Source of the DNA: JAFDWI01 sp964544305
GTDB lineage: Bacteria > Actinomycetota > Acidimicrobiia > Acidimicrobiales > Iamiaceae
Assembly: GCA_964544305.1 (NCBI GenBank)
Contig: CAZJAZ010000001.1
Coordinates: 62,001 to 126,000, forward strand
Direction of reading: 5' to 3'
Length of the DNA: 64,000 bases
In this document: in pieces, positions 25,965 through 35,944 of the stretch
How positions within the stretch are numbered: the stretch's first letter is position 1
How the letters are laid out: every line of letters starts with the position of its first letter
The notes under the pieces: generated by a model
What the model was told of the DNA's origin: nothing
Seen by the model: only the letters and a program-made list of their open reading frames with translations
Databases searched by the model: none
Program-made: the position numbers and the translations under genes

Positions 25965-27352
25965 TGCTGGTGCTCCCGGAATGCGTGTGCCAATTCGCTA
26001 TATAGCATTTCAGCACTACGGAGACCTTTGAAAAATTGCTGCATGTCCATCCGTTCATTGGGTGCGTGAATGCGATCACCCGGTAAGCCCACTCCGAGGA
26101 AGATGAGTGGGGCGTCAAGGATCCGGGCAAGCATTTCTTCGGGGCCTGAACCTCCAACTCGGGTCAATAGGGGAGCACGGCCCCAAACCCGTTCCATTGT
26201 TGTACACAATGCATCGAAGGCCCACGAATCAATTGGAGTTGAAGCAGGTGCGACGCCGCCGTGCCAATCCACACCCATCGTGATGCCTTCTGGAACCTTG
26301 GATGCAAGCCAATTTTCAATCAGTTTCATGAGCGTGGATGGATTCTGATCGGGTACGAGTCGGAACGCAATCTTTGCGTGCGCTTGTCCCGGCACAATTG
26401 TCTTGATCCCGTCGCCTCCGTATCCACCGCTCACCCCGACCACCTCGGCCGTGGGGCGTGCACCGATTCGTTCCAACGTCGAATAGCCGTCTTCGCCCTC
26501 AAGCCGATTGACACCGACAAGTCTCGCAAAATCCTCCTCATCAAAAGGTTGGTGTGCCAATGATGAAACTTCTTGGGGAGAAAGGGGGCGCACGGCATCG
26601 TAAAAGCCCGGAATGGCGACACGATTGGTTGTGTCGTGCAGTGCAGACGTGATCCGAACAAGGTGGTGAATAGGGTTGGGAATGGCACCGCCGAACATGC
26701 CCGAATGCGCGTCTCGCGGCGCTGTCGTCACGGTGACCGTGCATGCCACAAGACCACGCATCGCAACGTCAGTTGACGGAATATCAGGTGCAATCATTGA
26801 CGTGTCCGAAACCACGATGACATCGCACGCCAATTTGTCACGGTGTTCTTCCAACAGCCTAGAAAAGTTTGGGCTGCCTATCTCTTCTTCACCTTCAATG
26901 AGAAGTTTCAGATTCACCGGAAGCGAACCAGGATGGCCAAGCAGGTTCCGCACCGCTTCAAGATGGTAAAGAACCTGCCCTTTGTCGTCGATTGCACCTC
27001 GGGCACAGCACTCACCATTGACGATGACGGGATCAAAAGGCGGGTATTCCCATTGTTCGATTGGGTCAACCGGTTGTACGTCATGGTGGCCATACACCAA
27101 CACTGTGGGGGCATCATCACCTGCGCCAGTCCAGGTCGCAAGGGCACTGGGGAGTCCGGCGGTCTCGAGGATCTCAACGCTCGTAAAGCCAGCATCACAC
27201 GCTGCATCACAGAACCACTGCGCTGATCGTCGTACATCATCTCGATGCGATGGATCTGCGGATATCGACGGTATGGCAAGCCACGAGAAGAGGCGCTTGA
27301 CGATGTCGGTTGCATTGGATGGCTCGTTGCCAAAGGAAGTCATCGCGGGCAT
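25961..27352 (-). CDS. M20 family metallopeptidase (dipeptidase)
   Basis: This 463-residue zinc peptidase has VYGHHDVQPVDP (first metal ligand), ARGAIDDKGQ (bridging Asp), EGEEEIGSPNF (catalytic and ligand Glu), VSDTSM and DAHSGMFGG in the lid/dimerisation domain. It matches the ArgE/DapE/CNDP-like dipeptidase branch. The ATG at 27352 is favoured over upstream codons because TAGGGT lies 7 bases before it. First gene of the four-gene minus-strand operon ending at 23243. Confidence 0.92.
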   Translation of the reverse strand: MPAMTSFGNEPSNATDIVKRLFSWLAIPSISADPSHRDDVRRSAQWFCDAACDAGFTSVEILETAGLPSALATWTGAGDDAPTVLVYGHHDVQPVDPIEQWEYPPFDPVIVNGECCARGAIDDKGQVLYHLEAVRNLLGHPGSLPVNLKLLIEGEEEIGSPNFSRLLEEHRDKLACDVIVVSDTSMIAPDIPSTDVAMRGLVACTVTVTTAPRDAHSGMFGGAIPNPIHHLVRITSALHDTTNRVAIPGFYDAVRPLSPQEVSSLAHQPFDEEDFARLVGVNRLEGEDGYSTLERIGARPTAEVVGVSGGYGGDGIKTIVPGQAHAKIAFRLVPDQNPSTLMKLIENWLASKVPEGITMGVDWHGGVAPASTPIDSWAFDALCTTMERVWGRAPLLTRVGGSGPEEMLARILDAPLIFLGVGLPGDRIHAPNERMDMQQFFKGLRSAEMLYSELAHAFREHQQ

Positions 27353-27359
27353 ATCGGGC

Positions 27360-27369
27360 ACCCTAACGT
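27360..27369. promoter_or_regulatory. shared divergent -10 decamer A-N3-TA-N3-T
   Basis: ACCCTAACGT. Minus-strand TAGGGT lies 7 bases from the M20 ATG (leaderless). Plus-strand TAACGT would give the 68-residue protein gene a leader of about 40-48 bases. Confidence 0.45.
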
Positions 27370-27417
27370 CGCGGCCGTTCAAGCGTGAATGTCACAGCCA
27401 CATGACACGATGGAATC

Positions 27418-27624
27418 ATGCAAACAAATAACGACGATCTTTGCTCACAGTTGCAGGACGTCTCAGATGTTCTTGGGGACCGGATTCTCTCCCTATTGCG
27501 CGATGCCATCGCAGAGGGTCAAAAAAGTCGCCCGCCTCAAGAAAAGCTGCTGAGTCGAGCACGAACTGCAATTGACAAAGCAATTGGGCTCATTGAACAG
27601 GCAGACCGAATGTCCGATCAGTAA
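27418..27624 (+). CDS. small helical protein (68 aa)
   Basis: A 68-residue, predicted all-helical, soluble protein with heptad-like spacing (DVSDVLGDRILSLLRDAI and ARTAIDKAIGLIEQADRM). It fills the space between the divergent M20 gene and the convergent LOG gene, overlapping the latter's 3' end by 7 bases. The family is not recognised, but codon use and amino-acid pattern look real. Confidence 0.65.
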   Translation: MQTNNDDLCSQLQDVSDVLGDRILSLLRDAIAEGQKSRPPQEKLLSRARTAIDKAIGLIEQADRMSDQ

Positions 27625-28649
27625 TTATTCAACGCGTCAATGAGTTGATGTAAACCAGCCATTCGAACCGGATTGAAGCGCAGTGCAACGCGTTGCGCGT
27701 CAAGTTCGTCGGCGTCTTCGCGTTCCGCTCGAGTAATTTTACGGGCTGCGAGGCCCTTGCCATCGAGTGTGAGCGCAGCGAAGCGACTGTTGAGTTCGGC
27801 GAGACCGGCCGCATCGGGCAGTCGATGTAAGCGAAGAACAAGTTCCGAGCCAAACCAGCGAATCGAGCGGAAGTTTGCATAAAACCGTTCGATGTAGGCA
27901 ACCGCAGAGTCGACGTGGTCGCACAGGTGCACCATGTCGAGATCGTGTGGGCCGACATATCCATCGTTGAGCATGGTGCCCTCAATGAAAGTTCGCCATT
28001 GCGTCCAGTATGAGCCGCCAGGCACATCGAGGAGCACGAGGGGAGCAGGCACCGCTTTTCCCGTTTGCTGCAGCGTGATGAGTTCCATTGTCTCGTCGAG
28101 GGTCCCGAAGCCACCCGGCATCGCAATGAACGCGGACGATTCTTTCATCAGCATCAATTTCCGAGTGAAGAAATACTTCATCGACACCAGTTTCGAATCC
28201 CCGGCAATGACGTCATTGGCCGCTGACTCGAACGGCAAGCGAATACTCACGCCGAAAGAGTTTTCTCGCCCGGCGCCTTCCATACCCGCTTCCATAATGC
28301 CGGGGCCAGCACCGGTAACGACCATCCAATCTTGCCGCGCGAGTTTGTTCGCCACATCCTTTGCTTGTGCGTAGAGCGGGTCATTTGCCTTCGTACGGGC
28401 CGAACCAAAGATTGTCACTTTGCGACGGTCTCGGACCGGTGCGAAAGCTTCAAAGGCCTCTCGCATTTCATGGAGCGCGGCCCGTACAATTTTCAAGTCA
28501 AGGCGATGGGCGTCAAACTCACTCAGTCGCACAACTTCAAAGAAGATTGCTTCGAGAAGGTCACGGTCGTCGGTCGGACCAATCTGATCCAGGATCTGCT
28601 TTATCAATTGATCCAGATCAATTCTGCCGGAACTGGTTCCCTTGATCAC
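27618..28649 (-). CDS. LOG-family protein (TIGR00730-like, nucleotide 5'-monophosphate phosphoribohydrolase)
   Basis: This 343-residue protein contains the Rossmann-like LOG core: IFGSARTKANDPLY, VVTGAGPGIMEAGMEGA and MPGGFGTLDETMELITLQQTGK. The GGxGTxxE catalytic signature is present. LOG proteins release nucleobases from cytokinin-type or other nucleotides. It is longer than minimal LOG (~180-200 aa), with extra helical N- and C-terminal parts. Its ATG overlaps the FO synthase TGA by 4 bases, so it is co-translated with an F420 gene; whether this is functional is unknown. Confidence 0.88.
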   Translation of the reverse strand: MIKGTSSGRIDLDQLIKQILDQIGPTDDRDLLEAIFFEVVRLSEFDAHRLDLKIVRAALHEMREAFEAFAPVRDRRKVTIFGSARTKANDPLYAQAKDVANKLARQDWMVVTGAGPGIMEAGMEGAGRENSFGVSIRLPFESAANDVIAGDSKLVSMKYFFTRKLMLMKESSAFIAMPGGFGTLDETMELITLQQTGKAVPAPLVLLDVPGGSYWTQWRTFIEGTMLNDGYVGPHDLDMVHLCDHVDSAVAYIERFYANFRSIRWFGSELVLRLHRLPDAAGLAELNSRFAALTLDGKGLAARKITRAEREDADELDAQRVALRFNPVRMAGLHQLIDALNNY

Positions 28650-31010
28650 TGCAATGCCGGTTCAATGACGTCATACAACGTCGTACGTTGTATGAGATTT
28701 CGACCCAGAGGCTCAACGATCGCTCGAAACGCGGCTTCATCCATTTCTTGACCGTGTTGCGCTCCGGCAGCGCGGGAGATGTTTTCATCCATCAAGGTCC
28801 CCCCAAGGTCATTTGCACCGGCCCGCAACAATTGCCGCNNNNNNNNNNCGCACCCCACCTAATCCGAGTTTCACCCAGGACGCTTGCACGTTGTCAATCG
28901 AATTGACATAGGCAATGCGACCAACCGCGTGCATGAGAATTGACTCACGGAACGTTGGACCTCGTCGCGCCATCTTCTTTAGATAGATAGGTGCCGCCAT
29001 ATGGACGAAAGGCAATGGAACAAATTCGGTAAAACCGCCGGTCTCCGTTTGCAGTGCCCGAGTCCGCAACAAATGCCGAGCCCAGTGTTCGGGTTGTTCG
29101 ACGGCACCGTACATGATCGTGACATTTGAGCGCAGTCCGACCGAGTGGGCGACCCGATGCGCCTCAAGCCACTCGTCTGTATCGATCTTGTCGGGGCACA
29201 ATTTCGCTCGAATGTCGTCATCGAGGATCTCGGCCGCGGTTCCCGGCAGCGTCTTCAGCCCGGCTTCAACAAGCCGCTGCAAATACATCTCAAGAGGTTC
29301 ATTGAGACGTTTTGCGCCTTCGGTGACTTCCAACGCGGTAAAGGCGTGAATATGAATTTCAGGAGCGGCATCATGGACCGCCCTGGCAACATCCACGTAA
29401 TAGTTGCCGTCAAAGTTGGGATGAATTCCACCCTGTAAACAGACTTCAGTCGCCCCAAGGTCTGCTGCTTCGCGGGCACGCTGGGCAATGTCGTCAAGAC
29501 TGAGAAGGTAGGGGGTTCCCCGGAGGTTCAACGACAACGGACCTTTTGAGAAACCACAAAATCGACACTTGAAGGTACACACGTTGGTGTAGTTGATGTT
29601 GCGATTGTGCACCCAGGTAACCGCGTCGCCCACCGTTTGTTGACGCAAGAGATCGGCGACGTGGGCGACCGCTTGCACTTCGGGTCCCCGTGCCCCAAAG
29701 AGGGCAACGATCTCATCGAAATGTACTTGCTCACCGGCTAAGACACCACCGAGGACCTCGGCGACCGGTCCACCGACAAGGTGAGGTGGCTCAGATGTGA
29801 GCAGATCGGGGGGATCGACATTGGCACCTGAATACCAACAGGTATTGCGTTCACCAATCTGGACAACCTCCGCACCCGTGCCCGCGTCAATTGCTGCGGC
29901 GATGCGCTCGGGGAAAAACGATCCGGGATCATCTCGGGCCAACCCTTGCGCATCGCTTCGATCAAGCACCGCAAACTGATTCTCAGGATCAAGCCAACGG
30001 TCAGCATCGTGCACAAACTCGGGGTAAACGGTAAGTCTCGGAGCTAAGACATGGCCGGACCCTTCGGTGACTTCGCGGAGCCGATCAAGCCCTGGCCAGG
30101 GTCGCTCAGGGTTGACATGGTCTGCGGTTATCGGGGACACACCACCGAAATCATCAATACCTGCTTCAATGAGTCGCCCGAAGTCATCAGAGAGGTTTGG
30201 CGGTGCCTGGACGTGAACGTCCGGTGGCAAAATGATGCGCGCCAGCGCAATTGTTTCGAGAAAATCATTTGTGGGACACGGCGGTGCGCGATGCAGAGAT
30301 GTGCCCGGTTTCGGCAGAAAGTTTTGCACGATGACTTCTTGAATGTGCCCATATGCATCATGTGCGTTCGCGATCGCTTCCAAAGTTGCCACACGGTCGT
30401 GCCGTGTCTCGCCAATGCCGACGAGAAGACCTGTGGTGAATGGAATAGCAAGTTCTCCAGCAGCGCGTAACGTGGCAAGACGTCGCTCCGGCGTCTTATC
30501 AGGGGATCCTTTGTGTGCGGCAAGGTCTGGGTTTATCGACTCAAGCATCATGCCTTGGCTCGGCGCAACGCGACGCAGCTGCGCGAGCTCATCCAAGAAG
30601 AGCGCCCCTGCGTTCGCATGCGGGAGTAGGCCCGTTGCTTCTCGTACGGCTTGTGCCGCAATCTCTACGTAATGAATCGTCGAGTCATAACCGTGTGCAT
30701 GCAACCAGTCACGCGCCGCGGGATAACGTTCTTCGGGTCGTTCGCCAAGCGTAAATAGGGCTTCATGGCAGCCAACACGCGCACCTTGCTCTGCAATTGC
30801 AACAACGTCGTCAAGTTCAAGAAATGGCGACGTCACACGTGCGGGGGGTTGCGCAAACGTGCAGTATCCGCATTTGTCACGGCACAACATGGTGAGCGGA
30901 ATGAAAACTTTCGGCGAATAGGTGATGCGATTCGCGTAACTTGCGTCCCGAATTGCCCGTGCTCGTGAAAGAAGCTCCTCAAGGGGGCATTCCAACAAAC
31001 CAGTGTGCAT
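28646..31010 (-). CDS. fbiC: FO synthase, fused CofG-CofH (FbiC), interrupted by assembly gap
   Basis: This bifunctional radical-SAM enzyme makes the deazaflavin FO, precursor of coenzyme F420. The CofG half has CRDKCGYC and the CofH half has CTFKCRFC, both CX3CX2C [4Fe-4S] sites. The C-terminal piece AGANDLGGTLMDENISRAAG lies beyond a run of 10 N at 28839-28848 and in another frame. If the flanking CGC ends are overlapped, the frame becomes continuous through KLGLGGV-RQLLRAGAND. The ATG at 31010 has TAAGGT 8 bases upstream. Fusion of the two halves is typical of Actinobacteria. Confidence 0.93.
28839..28848. other. assembly gap (10 N)
   Basis: Ten undetermined bases inside the CofH half of fbiC. 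The left flank ends GCCGC and the right flank begins CGCACC, sharing CGC. The reading frames on the two sides differ as printed, so 10 is not the true length. Confidence 0.97.
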
Positions 31011-31018
31011 GGCCGTTG

Positions 31019-31024
31019 ACCTTA
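31019..31024 (-). promoter_or_regulatory. -10 box TAAGGT before fbiC
   Basis: Minus-strand TAAGGT with 8 bases to the ATG at 31010, located in the 22-base gap after the CopD-like gene. It would allow leaderless fbiC transcription separate from ispH. Confidence 0.4.
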
Positions 31025-31032
31025 CCGGCGCA

Positions 31033-31443
31033 TCATCCATGCAGCAGCACGCCGACCCACAGCGCCCCAATCGCGCTCAGTGTCGTACACGTCCCCCAGA
31101 ACGCCAGGCCAAGCGTTGATTTCGAATGTTGATGGGCAAACGCCGACAGTCCTGAAATACCCACAACGATCAACTTAACCACCAAAGTCATTCGCCACAC
31201 GTGGTCACCCGAGTGGAATGACCGAACGGTGTCGATGTTCCAAAGCCCCGTGATGACAAGGACCCCAAATGCGGGCCAAGCAAGCTTGTTAAAACGCCGC
31301 GCAAGGGTCCGCGGGAGCGTTGGGTCTATTGCACGGGCACCGGGAACCAGACCCGCGAGCGTGAGTTGCCCACCCACCCAGATCGTTGCCGCCATGATGT
31401 GAAAGAACAAACGCGTCGTGTTCCACGAAATCAAGTCGGTCAA
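31033..31443 (-). CDS. CopD-like four-helix membrane protein
   Basis: This 136-residue integral membrane protein has about four hydrophobic helices, with histidines at helix ends (RLFFHIMAATIWVGGQLTLAG, SAFAHQHS). The IWVGGQL motif resembles CopD-domain and related heme/copper-associated membrane proteins. The function is not established. It overlaps ispH by 4 bases and is followed by fbiC, so the order is ispH, this gene, fbiC, LOG. Confidence 0.75.
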   Translation of the reverse strand: MTDLISWNTTRLFFHIMAATIWVGGQLTLAGLVPGARAIDPTLPRTLARRFNKLAWPAFGVLVITGLWNIDTVRSFHSGDHVWRMTLVVKLIVVGISGLSAFAHQHSKSTLGLAFWGTCTTLSAIGALWVGVLLHG

Positions 31444-32486
31444 AGTGTCGACCCAACTCGCAATGAGCGGAGCACTTCGCTTGCGCTCATCTGACGATCA
31501 TCACCTCGTGCCCGACCGCTCACATTTCCACCTAGCGAGAACGTTGCGAGCACGGAAACTGCCTCAATAAGCGGGCGCAGACTTCGAGGCGGAGGGAAAT
31601 ATTCGTCTTCGTCGGTGAGGCGTACTTCTTGCACACCGTCGCGTGGTGCGAGGTACGCAATGACTTCCTCGACCAACTCATCGGGTGCCGATGCTCCTGC
31701 GGTGACCCCAACAGTTCCCTGCAAGGTGTCAGGGAGTTCGTTCGCTGCGTTCACTCGGAATACTTGTGCGCAGCCAGCATCTGCCGCGATGCGAGCGAGG
31801 GCCCGTGTGTTTGATGAGTTCTCCGATCCAATCACTACGACGGTGTCACAGCGATGGGCGATCTCGGTAAGCGCGTCCTGGCGATTTGTCGTTGCAAAGC
31901 ACAAGTCTTTTCGACCGGGAACCCAAATGTCTGGGAAGCGGTCTTTGGTGTGGTCGGCTAGCGACGCCCAGTCATGTTGGCTCAGCGTGGTTTGGGTCAC
32001 GAGTGCGACTGGTCCGGTGAAGTCGTCGAGCGCATCAATCTCTTCGATCGACTCGACTCGGTGAATGCGACCAGGTGCCTCTGCCATGGTCCCCACCGCT
32101 TCTTCGTGACCTTCGTGCGCGATATAGACAATGTCGTAGTCCTTTGCGACACGGGTCCGAACTTCGTGGTGCACCTTGGTCACCAAAGGACACACTGCGT
32201 CGACCATAAAGCCACCGCGGGCGCCTGCCGATGCCACAACATCAGGCGCCGAACCATGCGCTGAAAGCATGATTGGCGCTCCTTGGGGGACTTCGTCAAT
32301 ATCGTTGACAAACACCACCCCAAGGTCTTCGAAACGGTGCACAACGGATTGATTGTGCACGATCTCGTGATAGCAGTACACGGGTGGCTCAAAAGCCCGA
32401 ACCATCCACGCAAGCGCTTTGATCGCCATTTCTACACCGGCACAAAATCCGCGTGGTGCAGCTAGGAGCACCCGATCTACATCCAT
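31440..32486 (-). CDS. ispH: 4-hydroxy-3-methylbut-2-enyl diphosphate reductase (IspH/LytB)
   Basis: This [4Fe-4S] reductase performs the last step of the MEP isoprenoid pathway. The cluster cysteines are in PRGFCAGVEMA, VDAVCPLVTKVH and RKDLCFATTNRQ; substrate-binding motifs include AHEGHEEA and GSENSSNTRAL. The ATG at 32486 gives 348 residues and has TAGTCT 8 bases upstream. Other in-frame ATGs lie at 32492 and 32537, the latter inside the sulfatase start. The C-terminal ~60 residues are an extension after the core and end near GSTL. Confidence 0.95.
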   Translation of the reverse strand: MDVDRVLLAAPRGFCAGVEMAIKALAWMVRAFEPPVYCYHEIVHNQSVVHRFEDLGVVFVNDIDEVPQGAPIMLSAHGSAPDVVASAGARGGFMVDAVCPLVTKVHHEVRTRVAKDYDIVYIAHEGHEEAVGTMAEAPGRIHRVESIEEIDALDDFTGPVALVTQTTLSQHDWASLADHTKDRFPDIWVPGRKDLCFATTNRQDALTEIAHRCDTVVVIGSENSSNTRALARIAADAGCAQVFRVNAANELPDTLQGTVGVTAGASAPDELVEEVIAYLAPRDGVQEVRLTDEDEYFPPPRSLRPLIEAVSVLATFSLGGNVSGRARGDDRQMSASEVLRSLRVGSTL

Positions 32487-32494
32487 GTCCATTG

Positions 32495-32504
32495 AGACTA
32501 CTGT
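32495..32504. promoter_or_regulatory. shared divergent -10 decamer A-N3-TA-N3-T
   Basis: AGACTACTGT. Minus-strand TAGTCT is 8 bases from the ispH ATG at 32486. Plus-strand TACTGT would give the sulfatase a leader of about 25 bases carrying GAGGA six bases before its ATG. Confidence 0.45.
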
Positions 32505-32535
32505 CGCGACGTCTCGAACCCGATGAGGATGTGAC

Positions 32536-34818
32536 ATGTCCGACAGACCTTTGACCATTGCAGACTTTCCTGCGCAACCGACGCCACTTGCTCGCCCACA
32601 CAACGATGCCCCCAATGTTCTGGTCATTGTGCTTGACGATGTTGGCTTTGCTCAGCTCGCGCCTTTTGGCTCAGACATTGCAATGCCAACGATTTCAAAG
32701 CTTGCCGATGACGGTCTTCGCTACCGGAACTACCACGTGACCGCAATGTGTTCACCAACACGGGCTGCAATGCTGACCGGTCAGAATCATCATGCGGTAG
32801 GCATGGGCTTTCTTCCAGAAGTTCCCATTGCCTATCCAGGCTATAACGCTCGAATTCCAAAGCGTGCGATCGCATTGCCGCGACTGATGCGCGACGCTGG
32901 TTTCAGTACCTTTGCAGTTGGAAAGTGGCACCTTGCACCCCGCTGGGAGGTCAGTGCATCCGGGCCATTTTCGCAATGGCCACTTGGCTTGGGTTTTGAG
33001 CGCTACTACGGCTTCTTAGCAGGTGACGCGAATCAGTTCGCCCCAGAATTGATTCGAGACAACAGCCACGTGGAAGCGCCCGCGAGTTGGCACGACGGCT
33101 ATCACCTCACCGAAGATCTCACCGATCAAGCATTGCGAATGGTGCAAGACGCACAGCAAGCCACACCGGGGAAACCTTTTTTGTTGTGGTTTGCAACCGG
33201 GGCACAACATGCTCCACATCAGGCGCCAAAGGAGTGGATTGACCGTTTCGCCGGACACTTCGATGCAGGCTGGGATGTATGGCGTGCACAGGTCATTTAT
33301 CGTCAACGTGAAATGGGCATTATCCCCGTCGATACGACGCCAAGCGAGCGGCCACCGTGGGTTCCCCCTTGGGACTCATTGGATGCCTCCCGACGAAAGC
33401 TTTTTGCTCGAATGATGGAAGTGTATGCGGGCTTTCTTGCTCACACCGATGCACAGATCGGACGATTATTGAGCGGTCTCGACACGTTGGGTTTGAGCGA
33501 GAACACGATGGTGATGGTCTGCTCCGACAATGGCGCAAGCGCCGAAGGGGGACCGCATGGGTCCTTCAACGAGATGCGATTTACGCACGACCGACTCGAT
33601 GACGTTGCGAAAACCGTGGAACGAATCGACGAACTCGGTGGACCAACGTCCTACGAGCATTATCCGTGGGGCTGGGCATGGGCGGGCAATACGCCGTTCA
33701 AGCTCTGGAAGCGCTTCACGTGGCTAGGTGGGGTGCGCGCACCGCTCATTGTCCGTTGGCCCAAGCGGATCGACCCCAAGCAAAACGGTTCAGTTCGCAA
33801 TGAGTTTTGTCATGCAGTCGACATCGCGCCAACGATCCTTGACGCGACCTCGGTGAAACGACCTGCATCCATTGACGGGGTATCGCAACGACCATTTGAT
33901 GGCAAGTCCATCATTACCACATTCGAAAGTCCAGAGCCCGTGGCAACGCGTCAACGCCAGTATTTTGAACTTCTGGGTTCGCGAGCGATCTATCTCGACG
34001 GCTGGAAGGCAACGACGAATCACGTTGGAGCCCAGATTTCAATTGAACGTGAACTGGTAGTTGGAAGTCATAACTTCGCCGATGACAAATGGCATCTCTA
34101 CGACCTCGCCAATGACTTTGCGGAATGCAACGACCTCGCAGGCCGTCACCCTGAACGACTTGAGAAGCTCAAAGCGACCTGGTGGGATGAAGCCGAAGCG
34201 AATCAGGTGCTTCCCCTTGACGACACATTCACCGGCCGCGCCATTGCAATGGAGCCAAACTTGTGGCCAGCAGGCTTCTCCGCAACCTACCGCCCTGGAG
34301 GCGGCCCAATCGCCGAAGATTTCCTGCCTCCCATGGGACCTGGATTCACGTTGCTTGCCCAAGTCACATGCTTCGAGCCAGAAACTTCTGGCATCGTGTG
34401 TGCACTGGGAGACTGGAACAATGGATGGTCCCTCGCTTTTCATGACGGACTCGTCGTCGCATCAATGTCGTTGTTTGGTGACCGCTTCTGCGTCCGATCT
34501 GCGGGTCAGATCGAAGCTGGTGAGCACGAAATTGCCATTGAGTATCGCCGCCATGCACCAGGCGGTGGACCGCTACGCCTCTTCGTTGATGACGAGTTGC
34601 ACAATGAAGTCGAGATCCCAACCGACTTACCATTTCGTTGGCAGATCGGCGGGGCGGGGCTGAGAATCGGACACGACGAAGGCTTGCCGGTTGATCCGGA
34701 TTATGACACACCATTCCCATTCACTGGTGACGTCGCATTCGTACAGATCGACAGTCACGCACTGACGCCTCCTTCGAATGACACGCAACACGTGCACCGA
34801 CTCGTTGCCCGTGAGTGA
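32536..34818 (+). CDS. arylsulfatase (type I sulfatase)
   Basis: This 760-residue formylglycine-dependent sulfatase has the N-terminal metal motif VLDDVGFAQL and the modification site CSPTRAAMLTGQN (CxPxR), with the downstream GKWHLAP. Further motifs are DNGASAEGG for metal and substrate contacts. The C-terminal ~200 residues form a beta-rich domain (PLRLFVDDELHNEVEI). No Sec signal peptide is seen, so it may be cytoplasmic or exported in another way. A formylglycine-generating enzyme is required and is not in the window. GAGGA precedes the ATG. Confidence 0.92.
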   Translation: MSDRPLTIADFPAQPTPLARPHNDAPNVLVIVLDDVGFAQLAPFGSDIAMPTISKLADDGLRYRNYHVTAMCSPTRAAMLTGQNHHAVGMGFLPEVPIAYPGYNARIPKRAIALPRLMRDAGFSTFAVGKWHLAPRWEVSASGPFSQWPLGLGFERYYGFLAGDANQFAPELIRDNSHVEAPASWHDGYHLTEDLTDQALRMVQDAQQATPGKPFLLWFATGAQHAPHQAPKEWIDRFAGHFDAGWDVWRAQVIYRQREMGIIPVDTTPSERPPWVPPWDSLDASRRKLFARMMEVYAGFLAHTDAQIGRLLSGLDTLGLSENTMVMVCSDNGASAEGGPHGSFNEMRFTHDRLDDVAKTVERIDELGGPTSYEHYPWGWAWAGNTPFKLWKRFTWLGGVRAPLIVRWPKRIDPKQNGSVRNEFCHAVDIAPTILDATSVKRPASIDGVSQRPFDGKSIITTFESPEPVATRQRQYFELLGSRAIYLDGWKATTNHVGAQISIERELVVGSHNFADDKWHLYDLANDFAECNDLAGRHPERLEKLKATWWDEAEANQVLPLDDTFTGRAIAMEPNLWPAGFSATYRPGGGPIAEDFLPPMGPGFTLLAQVTCFEPETSGIVCALGDWNNGWSLAFHDGLVVASMSLFGDRFCVRSAGQIEAGEHEIAIEYRRHAPGGGPLRLFVDDELHNEVEIPTDLPFRWQIGGAGLRIGHDEGLPVDPDYDTPFPFTGDVAFVQIDSHALTPPSNDTQHVHRLVARE

Positions 34819-34894
34819 AAGCAATGACAAACTGGCTCATTCACTAGCGTAGAAGCCTCATGATGCGTTTGCGGTTCACTCTTTGGTCAACCAA

Positions 34895-35944
34895 ATGACC
34901 ACTACCACAGACGTTGGACTTGTCTATCCGCGAGATCTTGCCGCTTGGCAAGCATGGCAGAACAATCGCCGCCCAATGCTTCAACGGTTACGAGCAACTC
35001 GATACGCGCCGGAAGAAACCTGGGTCTTGACATGCGGAGCAAATCCAGTTGTGGCCGTCGCAGTCGACGGGACGACACCAAGTATCTGCGCCGCACTTGA
35101 AAAGCCATGCCGCCACATCGCATCCGAACATCTCGCGATCCTTGATCGCCGAGCCCGTTTCGACATCCTCGGCGTTGATGCCACTGTCCACAAGTTTTCG
35201 AGTATTGAAGAACTTGATCGCCTCTGTCTAGATGTAAAGGTTGCCATCACAATTGGCGCACATCTGCCACTGGGCAAAGTGGCACACTCGCTCGTAGAGC
35301 GTCGCGGTGGCCACGCATTTGTTGTGCAACACGGACTTCTCACGCCGCATGCGCCCCCCTTGCCAGCGCAAACAACGTTGCTGGCTTGGAGTGACGCTGA
35401 CGCTGTATTTTGGAAGTCGTCTCGGCAAGAAATTGAATCAGTGAATGTGGGAAGTCAGCTTTTTTGGCGCCCCGAACTGTCAACTGAGGCCACGGGTGCG
35501 AATGACGAACCGCCGATCTTTCTCGGTCAACTCCACGCGGCTGAGCTGGAACGCGTTGATCTCATCCGGACATCCGTTCGGTTCTGCCGTCAAAACCATG
35601 CGCGGTATCGACCCCACCCATCTGAGCGCGACAAGACTTCACGGCTCGTGCACTCGGCCATGCGCCGCGGTGGTATCACATTTGACGACACGGCCCAAGC
35701 TCTTGACGCCACACGTTCACCGGTGGTCGCCATTTTTTCGAGTGGATTGCTTGAAGCGGCAGCCAATGGGCGACCGGCATTCGGCTATCACCCAAGTGCG
35801 CCGCCGTGGATTCACGCCTTTTGGGAGCGGTACAACATTGGCAAATGGGGGAGTGAACCCACCCTTGCGCCCACTCAACCCGAAATTGAACCAGCGCTTC
35901 ACATCGCAAACGTGATTACCTCATCGATCGGACTTCGGACATGA
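34895..35944 (+). CDS. unknown protein, possible GT-B-type glycosyltransferase
   Basis: This 349-residue soluble protein begins MTTTTDVGLVYPRD. The C-terminal half shows RYRPHPSERDKTSR and, after ~65 residues, FSSGLLEAAANGRPAFGYH, a pattern seen at the donor site of CDP-glycerol and polysaccharide glycosyltransferases. The family is not confidently recognised. The ATG at 34895 is preferred over TTG at 34883. Its stop overlaps the der start by 4 bases. Confidence 0.75.
   Translation: MTTTTDVGLVYPRDLAAWQAWQNNRRPMLQRLRATRYAPEETWVLTCGANPVVAVAVDGTTPSICAALEKPCRHIASEHLAILDRRARFDILGVDATVHKFSSIEELDRLCLDVKVAITIGAHLPLGKVAHSLVERRGGHAFVVQHGLLTPHAPPLPAQTTLLAWSDADAVFWKSSRQEIESVNVGSQLFWRPELSTEATGANDEPPIFLGQLHAAELERVDLIRTSVRFCRQNHARYRPHPSERDKTSRLVHSAMRRGGITFDDTAQALDATRSPVVAIFSSGLLEAAANGRPAFGYHPSAPPWIHAFWERYNIGKWGSEPTLAPTQPEIEPALHIANVITSSIGLRT

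Noticed and set aside
28809..28858. Frames reading through the N run as separate genes
   Set aside because: They are two halves of FO synthase split by the assembly gap.
31011..31070. N-terminal extension of FO synthase
   Set aside because: It overlaps the CopD-like gene and has a cysteine-rich random composition; ATG 31010 follows a -10 box.
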